From the NCBI GenBank assembly GCA_965243255.1, contig CBDEUH010000004.1:62001-126000 (forward strand): DNA of 64,000 bases, read 5' to 3'. This stretch comes from Bin87 sp965243255 (GTDB taxonomy: Bacteria; Chloroflexota; Dehalococcoidia; Lucifugimonadales; UBA3495). Below, piece after piece: positions 25,886 to 34,545 of this stretch (its first letter is position 1; each line of letters begins with the position of its first letter). The notes below the pieces were generated by a model that was not told where the DNA came from, searched no databases, and saw only the letters and a program-made list of their open reading frames with translations. The position numbers and the translations under genes are program-made.

Positions 25886-26910
25886 CCACGGCCACTGCTA
25901 CGACGACTTTCGCCTACAGTCACACCGTCGGGTTCCTGGCCTACCGGGGGCGCGGGTTTATCCACCCCATCGACCTCACCCTGGGCGACGAGGGAGTGAT
26001 GTACGTGCTGAACCGGGGTGGGCCGGAGTCCCTGGGACGCCTGGAGCACAAGCGCGTCTGTATCTGCACCGTTGACGAGGGTTATATCGGCGAATGGGGC
26101 ACCGGCGGCATCGAGGACGGTCAGTTCTGGTGGCCCAGCGGCATCGCCCGTTCAGCCGACGGACGGCTGTTCGTTACTGACGAGGCCCTGCAGCGTGTCA
26201 ACATATTTGACCCTGATGGCGTCTTTATCCGGCATTGGGGCCAGGCCGGTGAAGAGCCGGGCCAACTGAATCGCCCTGCCGCCATCACCGTCGCCCCCGA
26301 CGGCACCCTGCTGATTACCGACGGCCTCAACCATCGCGTCCAGCGTTTCACCACGGAGGGCGAATACCTGGACGGCTGGGGCGAGTATGGCGCCCAGGCC
26401 GGCCAGTTCAACACTCCCTGGGGCTTGTGCTGCGACGCCGACGGCAACGTGTTCGTCGCCGATTGGCGCAACGACCGGGTGCAGGCGTTCACGCCCTCCG
26501 GTCGCTTCGTCGGCCAGTGGGGAACGTCGGGCGAGGGCAAAGGGCAACTCAGCCGGCCTGCGTCGGTTGCCGTTGACGCCGACGGCTATATCTTCGTGGC
26601 TGATTGGGGCAACCAGCGAGTGCAGATATTCGCTTCCGACGGCGAAGTCGCCGCCACTTTCCACGGCGACGCCACCACCTCAGCCTGGGCGGAAGACTAC
26701 CTGGCGGCCAACCCCGACGAGTCCCGGGCCCGCCGGGAGGCCAACCTCGCGCCGGCCGTCAACCCCTGGCGCGACCACCACCGGGAAACCTCCGCCCGCG
26801 TCGAGGCCAGGTTCTGGGGGCCGACGTCGGTCAACGTGGATGCTCAGGGCCGCATCTACGTGGTGGATTCCTGCCGCCACCGGGTGCAGGTCTATCGCAA
26901 AAATGCGTAG
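25882..26910 (+). CDS. NHL-repeat beta-propeller protein
   Basis: 342 residues, at least five NHL blades (for example FNTPWGLCCDADGNVFVADW, LSRPASVAVDADGYIFVADW) that together make a six-bladed propeller. Such domains bind ligands or proteins, or act as lyases. No signal peptide is seen. Translation starts within the stop of the DUF1800 gene (ATGA at 25882-25885), so the products probably act together. The stop codon lies inside a dispersed palindrome that may end the transcript. Confidence 0.9.
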   Translation: MTTATATTTFAYSHTVGFLAYRGRGFIHPIDLTLGDEGVMYVLNRGGPESLGRLEHKRVCICTVDEGYIGEWGTGGIEDGQFWWPSGIARSADGRLFVTDEALQRVNIFDPDGVFIRHWGQAGEEPGQLNRPAAITVAPDGTLLITDGLNHRVQRFTTEGEYLDGWGEYGAQAGQFNTPWGLCCDADGNVFVADWRNDRVQAFTPSGRFVGQWGTSGEGKGQLSRPASVAVDADGYIFVADWGNQRVQIFASDGEVAATFHGDATTSAWAEDYLAANPDESRARREANLAPAVNPWRDHHRETSARVEARFWGPTSVNVDAQGRIYVVDSCRHRVQVYRKNA

Positions 26911-26934
26911 GGGCGAATAGTCATTCGCCCCTAC
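26907..26934. repeat. Dispersed 12-base palindrome, GTAGGGGCGAAT type
   Basis: GTAGGGGCGAAT, a 4-base loop (AGTC) and ATTCGCCCCTAC form a perfect 12-bp inverted repeat between two convergent genes; it contains the stop of the NHL gene. Related copies lie at 49160-49190 and 50808-50833. Its RNA would fold equally well from both strands, so it can act as a two-way terminator-like hairpin. Confidence 0.85.
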
Positions 26935-26939
26935 CGTTA

Positions 26940-27506
26940 CTAGCCCGGAAGGCGCTGTAGCAGCGGCTCGGTGCGGTTCGGCGGCAGGTCGGTCTCAAAG
27001 GTGTTGATGACCATGCCCAGCATGGTGTAGTTGCCCAGCACCAGGGTCAACTCGATGGTGCCCTGCTGTCCGAAAATCTCCAGCGCGCTCTGGTAGCCGC
27101 CCCGGCTGACCTGGTGATTGCGCAGAATCTCCCGACCCAGGTTGATTACCGCCGATTCGTCCGGCGCCAGTTCCGGCAGCGCCTTCTTGTCCCGTATCGC
27201 GTCCACCACGGCGGCCGGCACTCCGGCGTCCCGGGCCGATGCGGCGTGGGCGTTCCAGATGTGCTGGCAGTCCATCTCGCGCGCCGCGACCAGCATCGCC
27301 AACTCCGCCGCCTTCATCGGCAGACTGGCGTGATTGCGCAGGTACTGGTTCAGCGCGGTGGCGTGCTTGCTGGCCTCCGGCACGTGGGTCATTACCGACC
27401 CGGGGCCGTAGGGCGGCACCGCGCTGCCGTTCTGAGTGATTTCGTCGAAGGCAGCCTCCTGGCCGGCCGGCGTAGTGTCACGGGATGCTAGTGGTAGTCG
27501 CGCCAT
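26940..27506 (-). CDS. Carboxymuconolactone decarboxylase family protein
   Basis: 188 residues, paralogue of the protein at 17558-18118, with the same core motif EMDCQHIWNAHAASARDAGV and only one Cys there. TAGGAGAA before the ATG at 27506 sets the start; an in-frame ATG at 27551 lies upstream. It begins 10 bases after the RraA-like gene's stop, so both are co-transcribed on the minus strand. The pairing suggests they act in the same catabolic route, but the substrate is unknown. Confidence 0.88.
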   Translation of the reverse strand: MARLPLASRDTTPAGQEAAFDEITQNGSAVPPYGPGSVMTHVPEASKHATALNQYLRNHASLPMKAAELAMLVAAREMDCQHIWNAHAASARDAGVPAAVVDAIRDKKALPELAPDESAVINLGREILRNHQVSRGGYQSALEIFGQQGTIELTLVLGNYTMLGMVINTFETDLPPNRTEPLLQRLPG

Positions 27507-27516
27507 TTCAATTCTC

Positions 27517-28245
27517 CTATCGGTAAGGCTGCTTGCCTGTCTTCTCTTCAAAGAGTTTCCAGGTGTTTTCGTTGAACGGGTAGTACTTGCCCGGCGAGCA
27601 CTGCTCTACTTCCAGCTGCGCTTTGATGACCGCCTCAACCTCTTCCCGTTGATGTGCGATGTTGATGACCTCCTGCGCCGCGCTGGCCGGAACCACCACC
27701 ACGCCGTCGTCGTCGCCGACGATGGCGTCGCCGGGCCGCACCAGCACGCCGCCGCACTGGATGCAGTCGTTCACCTGCCAGGGCCAGAACTCCGCCGGCC
27801 CCTGCTTGGCGGTGGCGTTGGCCGAATACACCGGGAACCCGTACTCCTTCAACGTGTTGGTGTCGCGCACCGCGCCGTCGGTTACCAGCCCGCCCACGCC
27901 ACGTTGGTAAAGGCGATAAAACTTGATGTCGCCGCCAATGCTGCTGAAGGGCCAGCGCATGGCGTCGATCACCAGCACCTCGCCGGGGCCGCACAGCTCG
28001 AAAGCGACGTACTCCGCAGAGTCTGCCCCCTTGGGCTTGTCGGCGGCCAAGTCGGGACGATGTGGAACGAAGCGCAGCGTAACGGCCCGGCCGGCCATGT
28101 GCTGGCCGGACTGCAGCGGTTTGGCCCCCTCAATCATGCTCATAGGCCAGCCCATCACCCACAGGCCGTCAATCAGTGTTTGGGTCGGGATAGCCTTCAG
28201 CGTGGCCAGCGTGTCGTCGGAAAGCTGAGTTTCGGTAGCAGTCAT
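27517..28245 (-). CDS. RraA-like/HMG-aldolase-type family protein
   Basis: 242 residues. RGVGGLVTDGAVRDT (about residues 133-147) is the metal and oxaloacetate-binding core of the RraA-like family, which includes 4-hydroxy-4-methyl-2-oxoglutarate aldolases and RNase E inhibitors. GDDDGVVVVPA near 192-202 is also typical. In this catabolic setting an aldolase or decarboxylase role is likelier than RNase control. The ATG at 28245 gives the family N-terminus; no good ribosome site is seen there. Confidence 0.85.
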   Translation of the reverse strand: MTATETQLSDDTLATLKAIPTQTLIDGLWVMGWPMSMIEGAKPLQSGQHMAGRAVTLRFVPHRPDLAADKPKGADSAEYVAFELCGPGEVLVIDAMRWPFSSIGGDIKFYRLYQRGVGGLVTDGAVRDTNTLKEYGFPVYSANATAKQGPAEFWPWQVNDCIQCGGVLVRPGDAIVGDDDGVVVVPASAAQEVINIAHQREEVEAVIKAQLEVEQCSPGKYYPFNENTWKLFEEKTGKQPYR

Positions 28246-28320
28246 TGGCGTGCCGGTTCCCGTGTTCGCAGATGGTGTATTGCCCGGCCGCAATTGTAGC
28301 AGAAAGCCGGTGTCCGCAAT

Positions 28321-29409
28321 CTATTCGCCAGGCCAACCACCGGCGCGTTCGCCGGCGGCCAGAGCGGCCCGGATGCCATTAGCGGTTTCCTCGGTTACCC
28401 ACTGCGCCCACACGTCTTCGCTGTTGTTCAACCACCAGATGGCGGCATCGGCATAGCTGGCGTCCTGTTCGATTCGCCACCTGGCCATCTTGGTGTAACT
28501 CTCCGCGTCAAGATGCCACTTGCGCAGCATATCCATCACTTGCGGAGCCCTGCCGGCCAACTCCGGGTTAACTCCGATCAGTACGGTGGCGTCCTCATAG
28601 GCGCAGGCTTTGTTCGTGTGCCAGCACCGGTCGCTGTACTCCGGCTCCGCCAGCCGCACCAGGTCCAACAGCAGAACCGGCTCGTTCAGGCTTTCCTGGT
28701 AACCCAGCCAGGGCTTCCCCTCTTCGTACAGACGGTACAGTTCCCCGTTGGCGATCTCGCGGGTTCCGGGGTTCACGACGTGAACGTGCTCCGACAGACC
28801 GTAACCGGCGACCTGCGCCGTGTTCACCTCGTCGCAGGCCCACCCGACCAGGCAGGATACCAACCGCGCCTTGCCGTCCGTGCCCTCGGTGGCGAACAGG
28901 TCACGATACTGCGGGTCTTTCAGGTCTTCCACGCTGTCCAGCTCGGGGTGCTGCTCCTGGATGTAGGCCGGGATGACGAAAGCCGATTGCCAGGTGCTGC
29001 TCAGGCTGCTGCCTGCCGAAATGACCTCGCCGGCGGCCTGCGCCTCCGCCCATGCCTCATCCTGGTTGGGCAGCCAGATTTCCATGGTTACGTCTATTTC
29101 ACCCTGCCGCAGGCGCCCGAACAGCTCCAGCGTCCCGCCGAACTCCGCCTGGGACGGATAGCCGTAGCCCTTCTCGACGATGTACTGAGCGATGCGGTTC
29201 TGCAGTTGCGCGCTGTCCCAGTTCAGGTCGCTGAACACGATTGGCTCTTTGGGAGGCTCGATGGTAATCGCAATTGCCTGCGTTGCCGGCAGCGGCGCGC
29301 CGGGCGGCGACTGGGCGCCTCTCGGTTCCGCCGCCGGCGAGCAGGCGAGAACCATAGCTGCCATAGCCACGGCCGAGACTAGCGACAGCATTGCGGTTCT
29401 GCGCAACAC
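28321..29409 (-). CDS. Glycine-betaine/choline-type ABC importer, binding lipoprotein (paralogue 2)
   Basis: 362 residues, OpuAC-type substrate-binding protein. Signal helix and lipobox (MVLACS, Cys23) anchor it outside the membrane. The fold shows DLNWDSAQLQNRIAQYIVEK, VTMEIWLPNQ and the aromatic ligand box regions. It is about 50% similar by eye to the protein at 29500-30693 but has no repeat linker. It lies 90 bases downstream of that gene behind a strong terminator, so it may be made at lower level. Probable ligands are betaines or choline. Confidence 0.9.
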   Translation of the reverse strand: MLRRTAMLSLVSAVAMAAMVLACSPAAEPRGAQSPPGAPLPATQAIAITIEPPKEPIVFSDLNWDSAQLQNRIAQYIVEKGYGYPSQAEFGGTLELFGRLRQGEIDVTMEIWLPNQDEAWAEAQAAGEVISAGSSLSSTWQSAFVIPAYIQEQHPELDSVEDLKDPQYRDLFATEGTDGKARLVSCLVGWACDEVNTAQVAGYGLSEHVHVVNPGTREIANGELYRLYEEGKPWLGYQESLNEPVLLLDLVRLAEPEYSDRCWHTNKACAYEDATVLIGVNPELAGRAPQVMDMLRKWHLDAESYTKMARWRIEQDASYADAAIWWLNNSEDVWAQWVTEETANGIRAALAAGERAGGWPGE

Positions 29410-29426
29410 AGCGGCCTCCCGATAAC

Positions 29427-29461
29427 AAAAGGCGGGGCAGTCTGCATCCAGACCGCCCCGC
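29427..29461 (-). terminator. Rho-independent terminator after first OpuAC gene
   Basis: Read on the minus strand, GCGGGGCGGTCTG (29461-29449) pairs with CAGACTGCCCCGC (29444-29432), 13 bp with one G-T pair and a 4-base loop, followed by CTTTTG. It lies between the two binding-protein genes and would stop or attenuate transcription into the second. Confidence 0.8.
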
Positions 29462-29499
29462 GCGTGTGGGTAATGTGGTTCAGCAAATCACCCGTGCGA

Positions 29500-30693
29500 C
29501 TACTCGGTGGGCCAGCCCTCGGCCTCTTCGCCTGCGCTCAGCGCAGCCTGGATGCCCTCGGCAGCCTCATCCGTAACCCAGCCGCCCCAGATGTCGGCGT
29601 TGTTGTTCAGCCACCACAGGGCCGTTGCCTTGACGTCGGCATCGGGGTTCTCGCCCTGCCAGCGGGCAACTCCCTTGTAGATGTCGATGTTGAAGTCCCA
29701 ATTGCGCAGCATTTCTACTACTTCGGGAGCCTCGCCGGGCAGGTTGGGATTGACGGCGATGAGAATCGTTGCGTCCTGGTACCCACAGGCCTTGTTGGAG
29801 TTCCAGCAAGCATCGCTGTACGCCGGCTCTTCCAGGCGGACCAGGTCTAGGATCAGCGCCGGGTCGTTGGTGCCCCACTGGTAGCCCAGCCAGGGTTCCT
29901 CGCGCTCGTACGCGCCGTACAGGTCGGCGTTCAGCGCGGCGCCGTCGCCGGGGTTGATGATTTCCACGTGGTCGGAAAGGCCGTAGCCCTCAACCTGCGC
30001 GGCGTTCACGGTCTCGCAGGCCCAGCCGATGATGCACGAAACCAGGCGCGCCTTGTCGCCGGTTTCCGCGGTCTGGAACAGCTCCTTATACTGCGGGTCT
30101 TTCAGGTCTTCCACGCTGTCCAGGTCCGGATACTCCTCCTGCAGGTAGGCGGGGATGACGAAAGCCGACTGCCAGTCCTTGCCCAGGCTCTGGCCCACGG
30201 AGAGCACCGCGCCTTCTTCACGGGCGGCGTTCCAGGCTTCATTCTGGTTGGGCAGCCAGATTTCCATGGTTACGTCGGTGTCGCCATTCTTCAGACCCTG
30301 GAACAGGGGCAGCGTCGCGCCGAACTTCACGTCGGTGGGATGGCCGTAGCCCTTCTCCACGATGTATTGGGCGATGCGGTTCTGCAGAAGGGCGCTGGAC
30401 CAGTTCAGGTCGCCGAAGATGATGGTCTCTTTCGGCCCCTCGGGAGCCATGACCTCTACTTCCTTGATGACCTCAACCTCTTTTACGACTTCGACCTCTT
30501 TCTCGACTTCGACTTCCTTCACTACCTCAACTGGCTTTTCGACTTCTTTCACGACCTCGACTTCCCTGACCACCTCGACTTCCTTGATGACTTCGACGGT
30601 CTCGGGTTCGGCCGGCGAGCAAGCGGCTACGGCCAGCACCGTAACTAGGGCCATTGCCATGGCCAAAGCGAACAATCTGTACTTGGTGAACAA
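29500..30693 (-). CDS. Glycine-betaine/choline-type ABC importer, binding lipoprotein (paralogue 1)
   Basis: 397 residues from a TTG start at 30693, chosen because GAGGGAGG precedes it and because the -10 box ends upstream at 30755. A signal helix and lipobox (AVAACS) are followed by a 45-residue charged linker of KEVEVV-type repeats, then the OpuAC fold (DLNWSSALLQNRIAQYIVEK, VTMEIWLPNQ). Such repeat linkers are common in Chloroflexota lipoproteins and probably tether the domain away from the membrane. It has its own strong promoter, so it can be made in excess over the permease and ATPase. The ligand is likely betaine or choline. Confidence 0.92.
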   Translation of the reverse strand: MFTKYRLFALAMAMALVTVLAVAACSPAEPETVEVIKEVEVVREVEVVKEVEKPVEVVKEVEVEKEVEVVKEVEVIKEVEVMAPEGPKETIIFGDLNWSSALLQNRIAQYIVEKGYGHPTDVKFGATLPLFQGLKNGDTDVTMEIWLPNQNEAWNAAREEGAVLSVGQSLGKDWQSAFVIPAYLQEEYPDLDSVEDLKDPQYKELFQTAETGDKARLVSCIIGWACETVNAAQVEGYGLSDHVEIINPGDGAALNADLYGAYEREEPWLGYQWGTNDPALILDLVRLEEPAYSDACWNSNKACGYQDATILIAVNPNLPGEAPEVVEMLRNWDFNIDIYKGVARWQGENPDADVKATALWWLNNNADIWGGWVTDEAAEGIQAALSAGEEAEGWPTE

Positions 30694-30754
30694 AACGGCT
30701 CCCTCCCTCGGGGTGTATGGCCGGGGTTCCCGGCCTTGCAATTTGGTGTGGCAA

Positions 30755-30783
30755 ATTATCCCAACGTTGATTATCGTTGTCAA
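30755..30783 (-). promoter_or_regulatory. Strong predicted promoter of the OpuAC gene
   Basis: On the minus strand TTGACA (30783-30778), 17-base spacer, GATAAT (30760-30755). The region is AT-rich compared with its surroundings and holds partly symmetrical ATCGTTG/CGACGATTG half-sites that could be an operator. Transcription would begin near 30748, about 55 bases before the TTG start. Confidence 0.75.
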
Positions 30784-30861
30784 TCCGACGATTGTTGCCC
30801 GAATCGGATTACATAATGACACGATTTCGTATCCAATTCCATCGTTGGCAGTTGGGATTCC

Positions 30862-31950
30862 TTAGTGACCGGCGCTCAATGCCTCCTGCCGTCCCCGCGC
30901 CACTGCCTGCGTCAGCCGGTCAATCACGATGGCCATGAACACGATGGACAGGCCGGCGATTACTCCGTTGCCCACTTCGTTCTTCTGGATCGCCCGCAGC
31001 ACGTTGTCGCCCAAACCGCCCGCCGCCACCATGCTGGCGATGGTCACCATGGCCAGGGCCATCATCGTCGTCTGGTTCACGCCGGCCATGATCGTCGGCA
31101 ACGCCATGGGCACCTGCACCTTGGTCAGCAACTGCAGCGGCGATGCCCCGAAGGAACGGGCCGCCTCCACGGTTTCCGGCGAGACCTGCCGAATGCCCAG
31201 GTTGGTCAGCCTGATTACCGGCGGCACCGCGTAGATGATGGTGGCAAAGATGCCGGCCGGCTTGCCCAGCCCGAAGAACAGGATGCCGGGAATCAGGTAC
31301 ACGAAGCTGGGCATCGTCTGCATCCCGTCGAGAATCGGGCGCATAACTCGGTCCGCCGTTTCGTTGCGCGCGCCCAGCACTCCCAGGGGCAGCCCGATGC
31401 CCACCGAAAGGGCCACCGCCACCACCATCAACGCCACGGTATCAATCATCGGTTCCCACAGACCCATAAAGCCGATGAACAGAAATGCGAACGCCGTGAA
31501 AAGCATCATCGCCCAGCGGCCTACGGCAAAAGACGCCAGGGTCAGGGCAAGCACCAGCGCCGGCCAGGGCAGCCACTTCAAACCATCTTCCAGGTAGTTC
31601 AGCGCGTAGGTGATGGCCGTCTTGATCCCTCCGAACAGCCAGGCCCCCTTCACCGTCACCCACTTGGTCGCAGCGTCGATGGCGTCGCCGGTAACGTCAC
31701 GCAGCGAGCGGGGAAATTCGGTTGAGCCGTCGCTGGACGTCACGTAGGCTACCGTTGTGGGATAGTCCATCCCCGGCCCCCCGATCGCCAGGCTGACGAT
31801 CATCACGGCGATGACCAGAAGCACGCCCCCCAGCCACCAATACTTGGCGGGCACGTCCCGCCTCGTCAAACGCGGCGTTGGCTCTCCGGATTGCGGTTCG
31901 GTGGCGGGCGCAGCGGCGTTGTCCGCCCGGTTTCCGGTTATCGCTGCCAT
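30862..31950 (-). CDS. Glycine-betaine/choline-type ABC importer, permease
   Basis: 362 residues, inner-membrane permease of the OpuAB/ProW class. A polar N-terminal extension precedes about seven membrane helices; the cytoplasmic EAA loop reads ETVEAARSFGASPLQLLTKVQVPMALP, where the ATPase docks. The block PSFVYLIPGILFFGLGKPAGI is typical of ProW. The gene lies 52 bases after the ATPase gene, so the two form a core operon. Confidence 0.93.
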   Translation of the reverse strand: MAAITGNRADNAAAPATEPQSGEPTPRLTRRDVPAKYWWLGGVLLVIAVMIVSLAIGGPGMDYPTTVAYVTSSDGSTEFPRSLRDVTGDAIDAATKWVTVKGAWLFGGIKTAITYALNYLEDGLKWLPWPALVLALTLASFAVGRWAMMLFTAFAFLFIGFMGLWEPMIDTVALMVVAVALSVGIGLPLGVLGARNETADRVMRPILDGMQTMPSFVYLIPGILFFGLGKPAGIFATIIYAVPPVIRLTNLGIRQVSPETVEAARSFGASPLQLLTKVQVPMALPTIMAGVNQTTMMALAMVTIASMVAAGGLGDNVLRAIQKNEVGNGVIAGLSIVFMAIVIDRLTQAVARGRQEALSAGH

Positions 31951-32002
31951 GTGCTTGCCTCCTCAAATTTGCAGATAGCGGTTTCGTCGCGTAGCCCGCC
32001 CG

Positions 32003-33304
32003 CTACTCTGCCGCCAGGGCGGCGTTCTCCGCCGCGTTGGCCTCGTAGTCAACGTTGGGATTGGAAGTCTCGGCGATGGCCTCGGCCAATGCGCTGCGGT
32101 GGACCTCCCCAACCAACGTGTTGTCTTCATCAATCACCGGCACCGGCCAATCGCTGCCCATGGCCATCGGTATCAGTTCGTCAAAGGTGGTCGCCGGGCT
32201 CACCGCGCCGTACTCCCGGTCAACGTACTCCCAGGCCTCGTCCAGCCGCCGCACCCCGGCGCGCAGGGCCCGTTCCGCGTTGGATATGGTCAGCAGTCCG
32301 ATGTAGTGTTCCCGCATATCCACCACCCAGGCGGCGTCGCCGTCGCCGTTGCCGATGGTGTGCAGGGCGGCCCGCGGGCCTTGATGCCCCATCACGGTGG
32401 CCTTGGGCGTTACCATGACCTTGCTGGCCGTCAGCACGCTCTCCAGCCGCACGTCCTGGGTGAAGTCCCCCACGTATTCGTCCTCGGGACGGAGCACGAT
32501 GTCCTCGGGCGAACCGATTTGCGCCACCTGCCCATCGTGCATAATGGCGATGCGGTCGCCCAGTTTGAGCGCTTCGTTCAGGTCGTGGGTGATGAACACG
32601 ATGGTTTTGTGCAGTTCGGTTTGCAATCGCAGCAACTCGTCCTGCATCTGACGGCGAATCAACGGGTCCAGGCCGCTGAATGGCTCGTCCATCAGCATGA
32701 TGTCCGTGTCAACGGCCAGGGCGCGGGCCAGCCCGACCCGCTGCTGCATCCCGCCCGACAGCTGCCGGGGAAAGGCGTCTTCCCAACCGCCCAGGCCCAC
32801 CAGCTCCAGCACGTCCCGAACCCGTGTATTGCGCTCTTCTTTGGTCACGCCCTGCACTTCCAGTCCCCAGCCGGCGTTTTCCAGCACGTTGCGGTGCGGC
32901 TGCAGGCCGTAGTGCTGGAACACCATGGCGATTTTGTTGCGGCGAAACTCCATCAATTCCTTGTCCGACATCTGCGTGATGTCTTCGCCGTCAATGACCA
33001 CTGCGCCGGCAGTCGGTTCAATCAGGCGTATCAGGCAGCGCACCATCGTTGACTTGCCGCTGCCGGATAGCCCCATGATCACAAAGGTCTCGCCCCGGTT
33101 CACGGTGAAGGAAACGTCCTGCAACCCCACCACGTTGCCGAACTCGCTCTGGAAAAAGGACTTGTCCCGGTCGGCATACTGGGGTTCCAGGACTCGCTCC
33201 GGGTTCCTGCCAAAGACCTTCCAAATCGAACTGACCTCTATGAACGGTCTGCTGTCTTCCTGGGCGGTCCCGTTGCCGGTGGTTGTTTCGTCAGCGGCGA
33301 CCAT
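32003..33304 (-). CDS. Glycine-betaine/choline-type ABC importer, ATP-binding protein with CBS domains
   Basis: 433 residues, OpuAA/ProV class. Walker A GLSGSGKST, signature LSGGMQQRVGLARAL, Walker B IMLMDEPFSGLD and H-loop ITHDLNEAL are present. The C-terminal 140 residues carry paired CBS-like modules, which in OpuA sense ionic strength and gate transport. AGAGGAG precedes the ATG. The gene leads the minus-strand cluster and is divergent from tyrA. Confidence 0.94.
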   Translation of the reverse strand: MVAADETTTGNGTAQEDSRPFIEVSSIWKVFGRNPERVLEPQYADRDKSFFQSEFGNVVGLQDVSFTVNRGETFVIMGLSGSGKSTMVRCLIRLIEPTAGAVVIDGEDITQMSDKELMEFRRNKIAMVFQHYGLQPHRNVLENAGWGLEVQGVTKEERNTRVRDVLELVGLGGWEDAFPRQLSGGMQQRVGLARALAVDTDIMLMDEPFSGLDPLIRRQMQDELLRLQTELHKTIVFITHDLNEALKLGDRIAIMHDGQVAQIGSPEDIVLRPEDEYVGDFTQDVRLESVLTASKVMVTPKATVMGHQGPRAALHTIGNGDGDAAWVVDMREHYIGLLTISNAERALRAGVRRLDEAWEYVDREYGAVSPATTFDELIPMAMGSDWPVPVIDEDNTLVGEVHRSALAEAIAETSNPNVDYEANAAENAALAAE

Positions 33305-33359
33305 GGTTCAACTCCTCTGGTAGCGGCCAAGCTCGTATGAGTCCTGGGAATAGAGGCTC

Positions 33360-33388
33360 ACCGTAGGCCGGGCACAATCGTTTGTCAA
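33360..33388 (-). promoter_or_regulatory. Candidate promoter of the betaine importer operon
   Basis: Minus strand TTGACA (33388-33383), 17-base spacer, TACGGT (33365-33360). The -10 is weak but the -35 is perfect. It lies about 60 bases ahead of the ATPase start and back-to-back with the tyrA promoter. Confidence 0.5.
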
Positions 33389-33412
33389 CCCTGCCCGTAT
33401 TCCAGCGCCGGT

Positions 33413-33441
33413 TTTACCAGCCGTTGCGGATGTTGTACACT
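33413..33441 (+). promoter_or_regulatory. Predicted promoter of the tyrA-aroA-gmk-lipA operon
   Basis: TTTACC (33413-33418), 17-base spacer, TACACT (33436-33441). Transcription would start near 33448, about 25 bases ahead of the GTG start of tyrA. Confidence 0.55.
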
Positions 33442-33472
33442 AGCCCCAACTCACTGACAGGCAGACGTACTC

Positions 33473-34510
33473 GTGGCACAAGTTACCGTTATCGGCACCG
33501 GGTTGATCGGCACTTCATTGGGCCTCGCCCTGCGAGCTTCCACTTTGCGGAACCTCACCGTCGTCGGCACCGACGCCGAACACTCCGCCCGTTCCGGCGC
33601 CCAGCGCAAGCAGGCCTTCGACCGCATGGAAGGCCGCCTCGGCAACGCCATCGAGGAAGCCGACATAATCGTGCTGGCAACCCCCGTGCTGGCTATGCGT
33701 GAGTTGATGGCCGGCATGGCCCCCTATCTGCCCGAGGGCTGCATCATTACCGACGTGGGCAGCACCAAGACCCAGGTGCTGCAATGGGCTGACGAACTGC
33801 TCCCCGACACCGTGGATTTCGTCGGCGGGCACCCCATGGCCGGGCGGGAAACGCCGGGGCCGGAAAACGCCGACGCCAACCTGTTTGCCGGCAAGCCTTA
33901 CTGCGTGATTCCCAGCCCCAGGGCCGACCAGCGCGCCGTCGGTGAGATCACCACCCTGGCCGAGGCCGTGGGCGCCGAACCCTACTTCATCGGCGTGGAC
34001 GAGCACGACAGTTTCGTGGCCGCCGTGAGCCACCTCCCCTTTATGCTGTCCACCGCCCTGGTGGGCTGCACCAGCAAGTCCGCCAACTGGTCCGATATCG
34101 GGCAGCTGGCGTCCTCCGGCTACCGCGACATCACCCGCCTGGCCGGCGGCGACCCGGTCATGCACCGCGACATCTGCATCAGCAACGCCCAGCCCATCGT
34201 GGCCTGGATCGACGCCTTTATCCGGGAGCTGTACGAATACCGCAAACTGCTGGACACCGACGGCGCTGACCCCGATACCCAGGCCGTCGGTCAAGTTTTT
34301 GAGGATGCCCTCCTGGCCCGCAACAAGTGGCTGGCCGGCGAGGTCAACCCAAAAACCCGTGAACTGCGGGATGCACAGGAATACCCCACCTTCGGACAGT
34401 CCATGAGCCAGATGTTCATGGGCAGCTGGGGCGAAAGAATGCTGCGCCGAATGTCCGGCGACCGGGGCGATGACCGCCGCAACAACCGCGATTCCAACGA
34501 CCGCCGCTGA
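33473..34510 (+). CDS. tyrA: Prephenate/arogenate dehydrogenase
   Basis: 345 residues from a GTG start. Oxidatively decarboxylates prephenate or arogenate in tyrosine synthesis. The NAD(P) site is IGTGLIGTSLGLAL, the catalytic region GGHPMAGRETPGPENADA, and the helical C-terminal domain holds AVSHLPFMLSTALV. The last 20 residues are very charged (Arg/Asp/Asn-rich). It heads a co-oriented run tyrA-aroA-gmk-lipA with gaps of 34, -4 and 13 bases, so one transcript is likely. No ACT domain is seen. Confidence 0.92.
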   Translation: MAQVTVIGTGLIGTSLGLALRASTLRNLTVVGTDAEHSARSGAQRKQAFDRMEGRLGNAIEEADIIVLATPVLAMRELMAGMAPYLPEGCIITDVGSTKTQVLQWADELLPDTVDFVGGHPMAGRETPGPENADANLFAGKPYCVIPSPRADQRAVGEITTLAEAVGAEPYFIGVDEHDSFVAAVSHLPFMLSTALVGCTSKSANWSDIGQLASSGYRDITRLAGGDPVMHRDICISNAQPIVAWIDAFIRELYEYRKLLDTDGADPDTQAVGQVFEDALLARNKWLAGEVNPKTRELRDAQEYPTFGQSMSQMFMGSWGERMLRRMSGDRGDDRRNNRDSNDRR

Positions 34511-34520
34511 CTATAATCCA

Positions 34521-34545
34521 TCATTCCCCCGCCGGCGCGAATCCA
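34521..34545. repeat. Diverged copy of the CATTCCC palindrome
   Basis: TCATTCCCCCGCCGGCGCGA followed by ATCCA, related to the repeat at 6597-6624. It fills the tyrA-aroA gap, and the last base is the A of the first plausible aroA ATG. Confidence 0.6.

Noticed and set aside
30479..30605. Periodic GA/TC-rich repeat
   Set aside because: It encodes the KEVEV-type linker of the OpuAC lipoprotein and is explained by the protein repeat.
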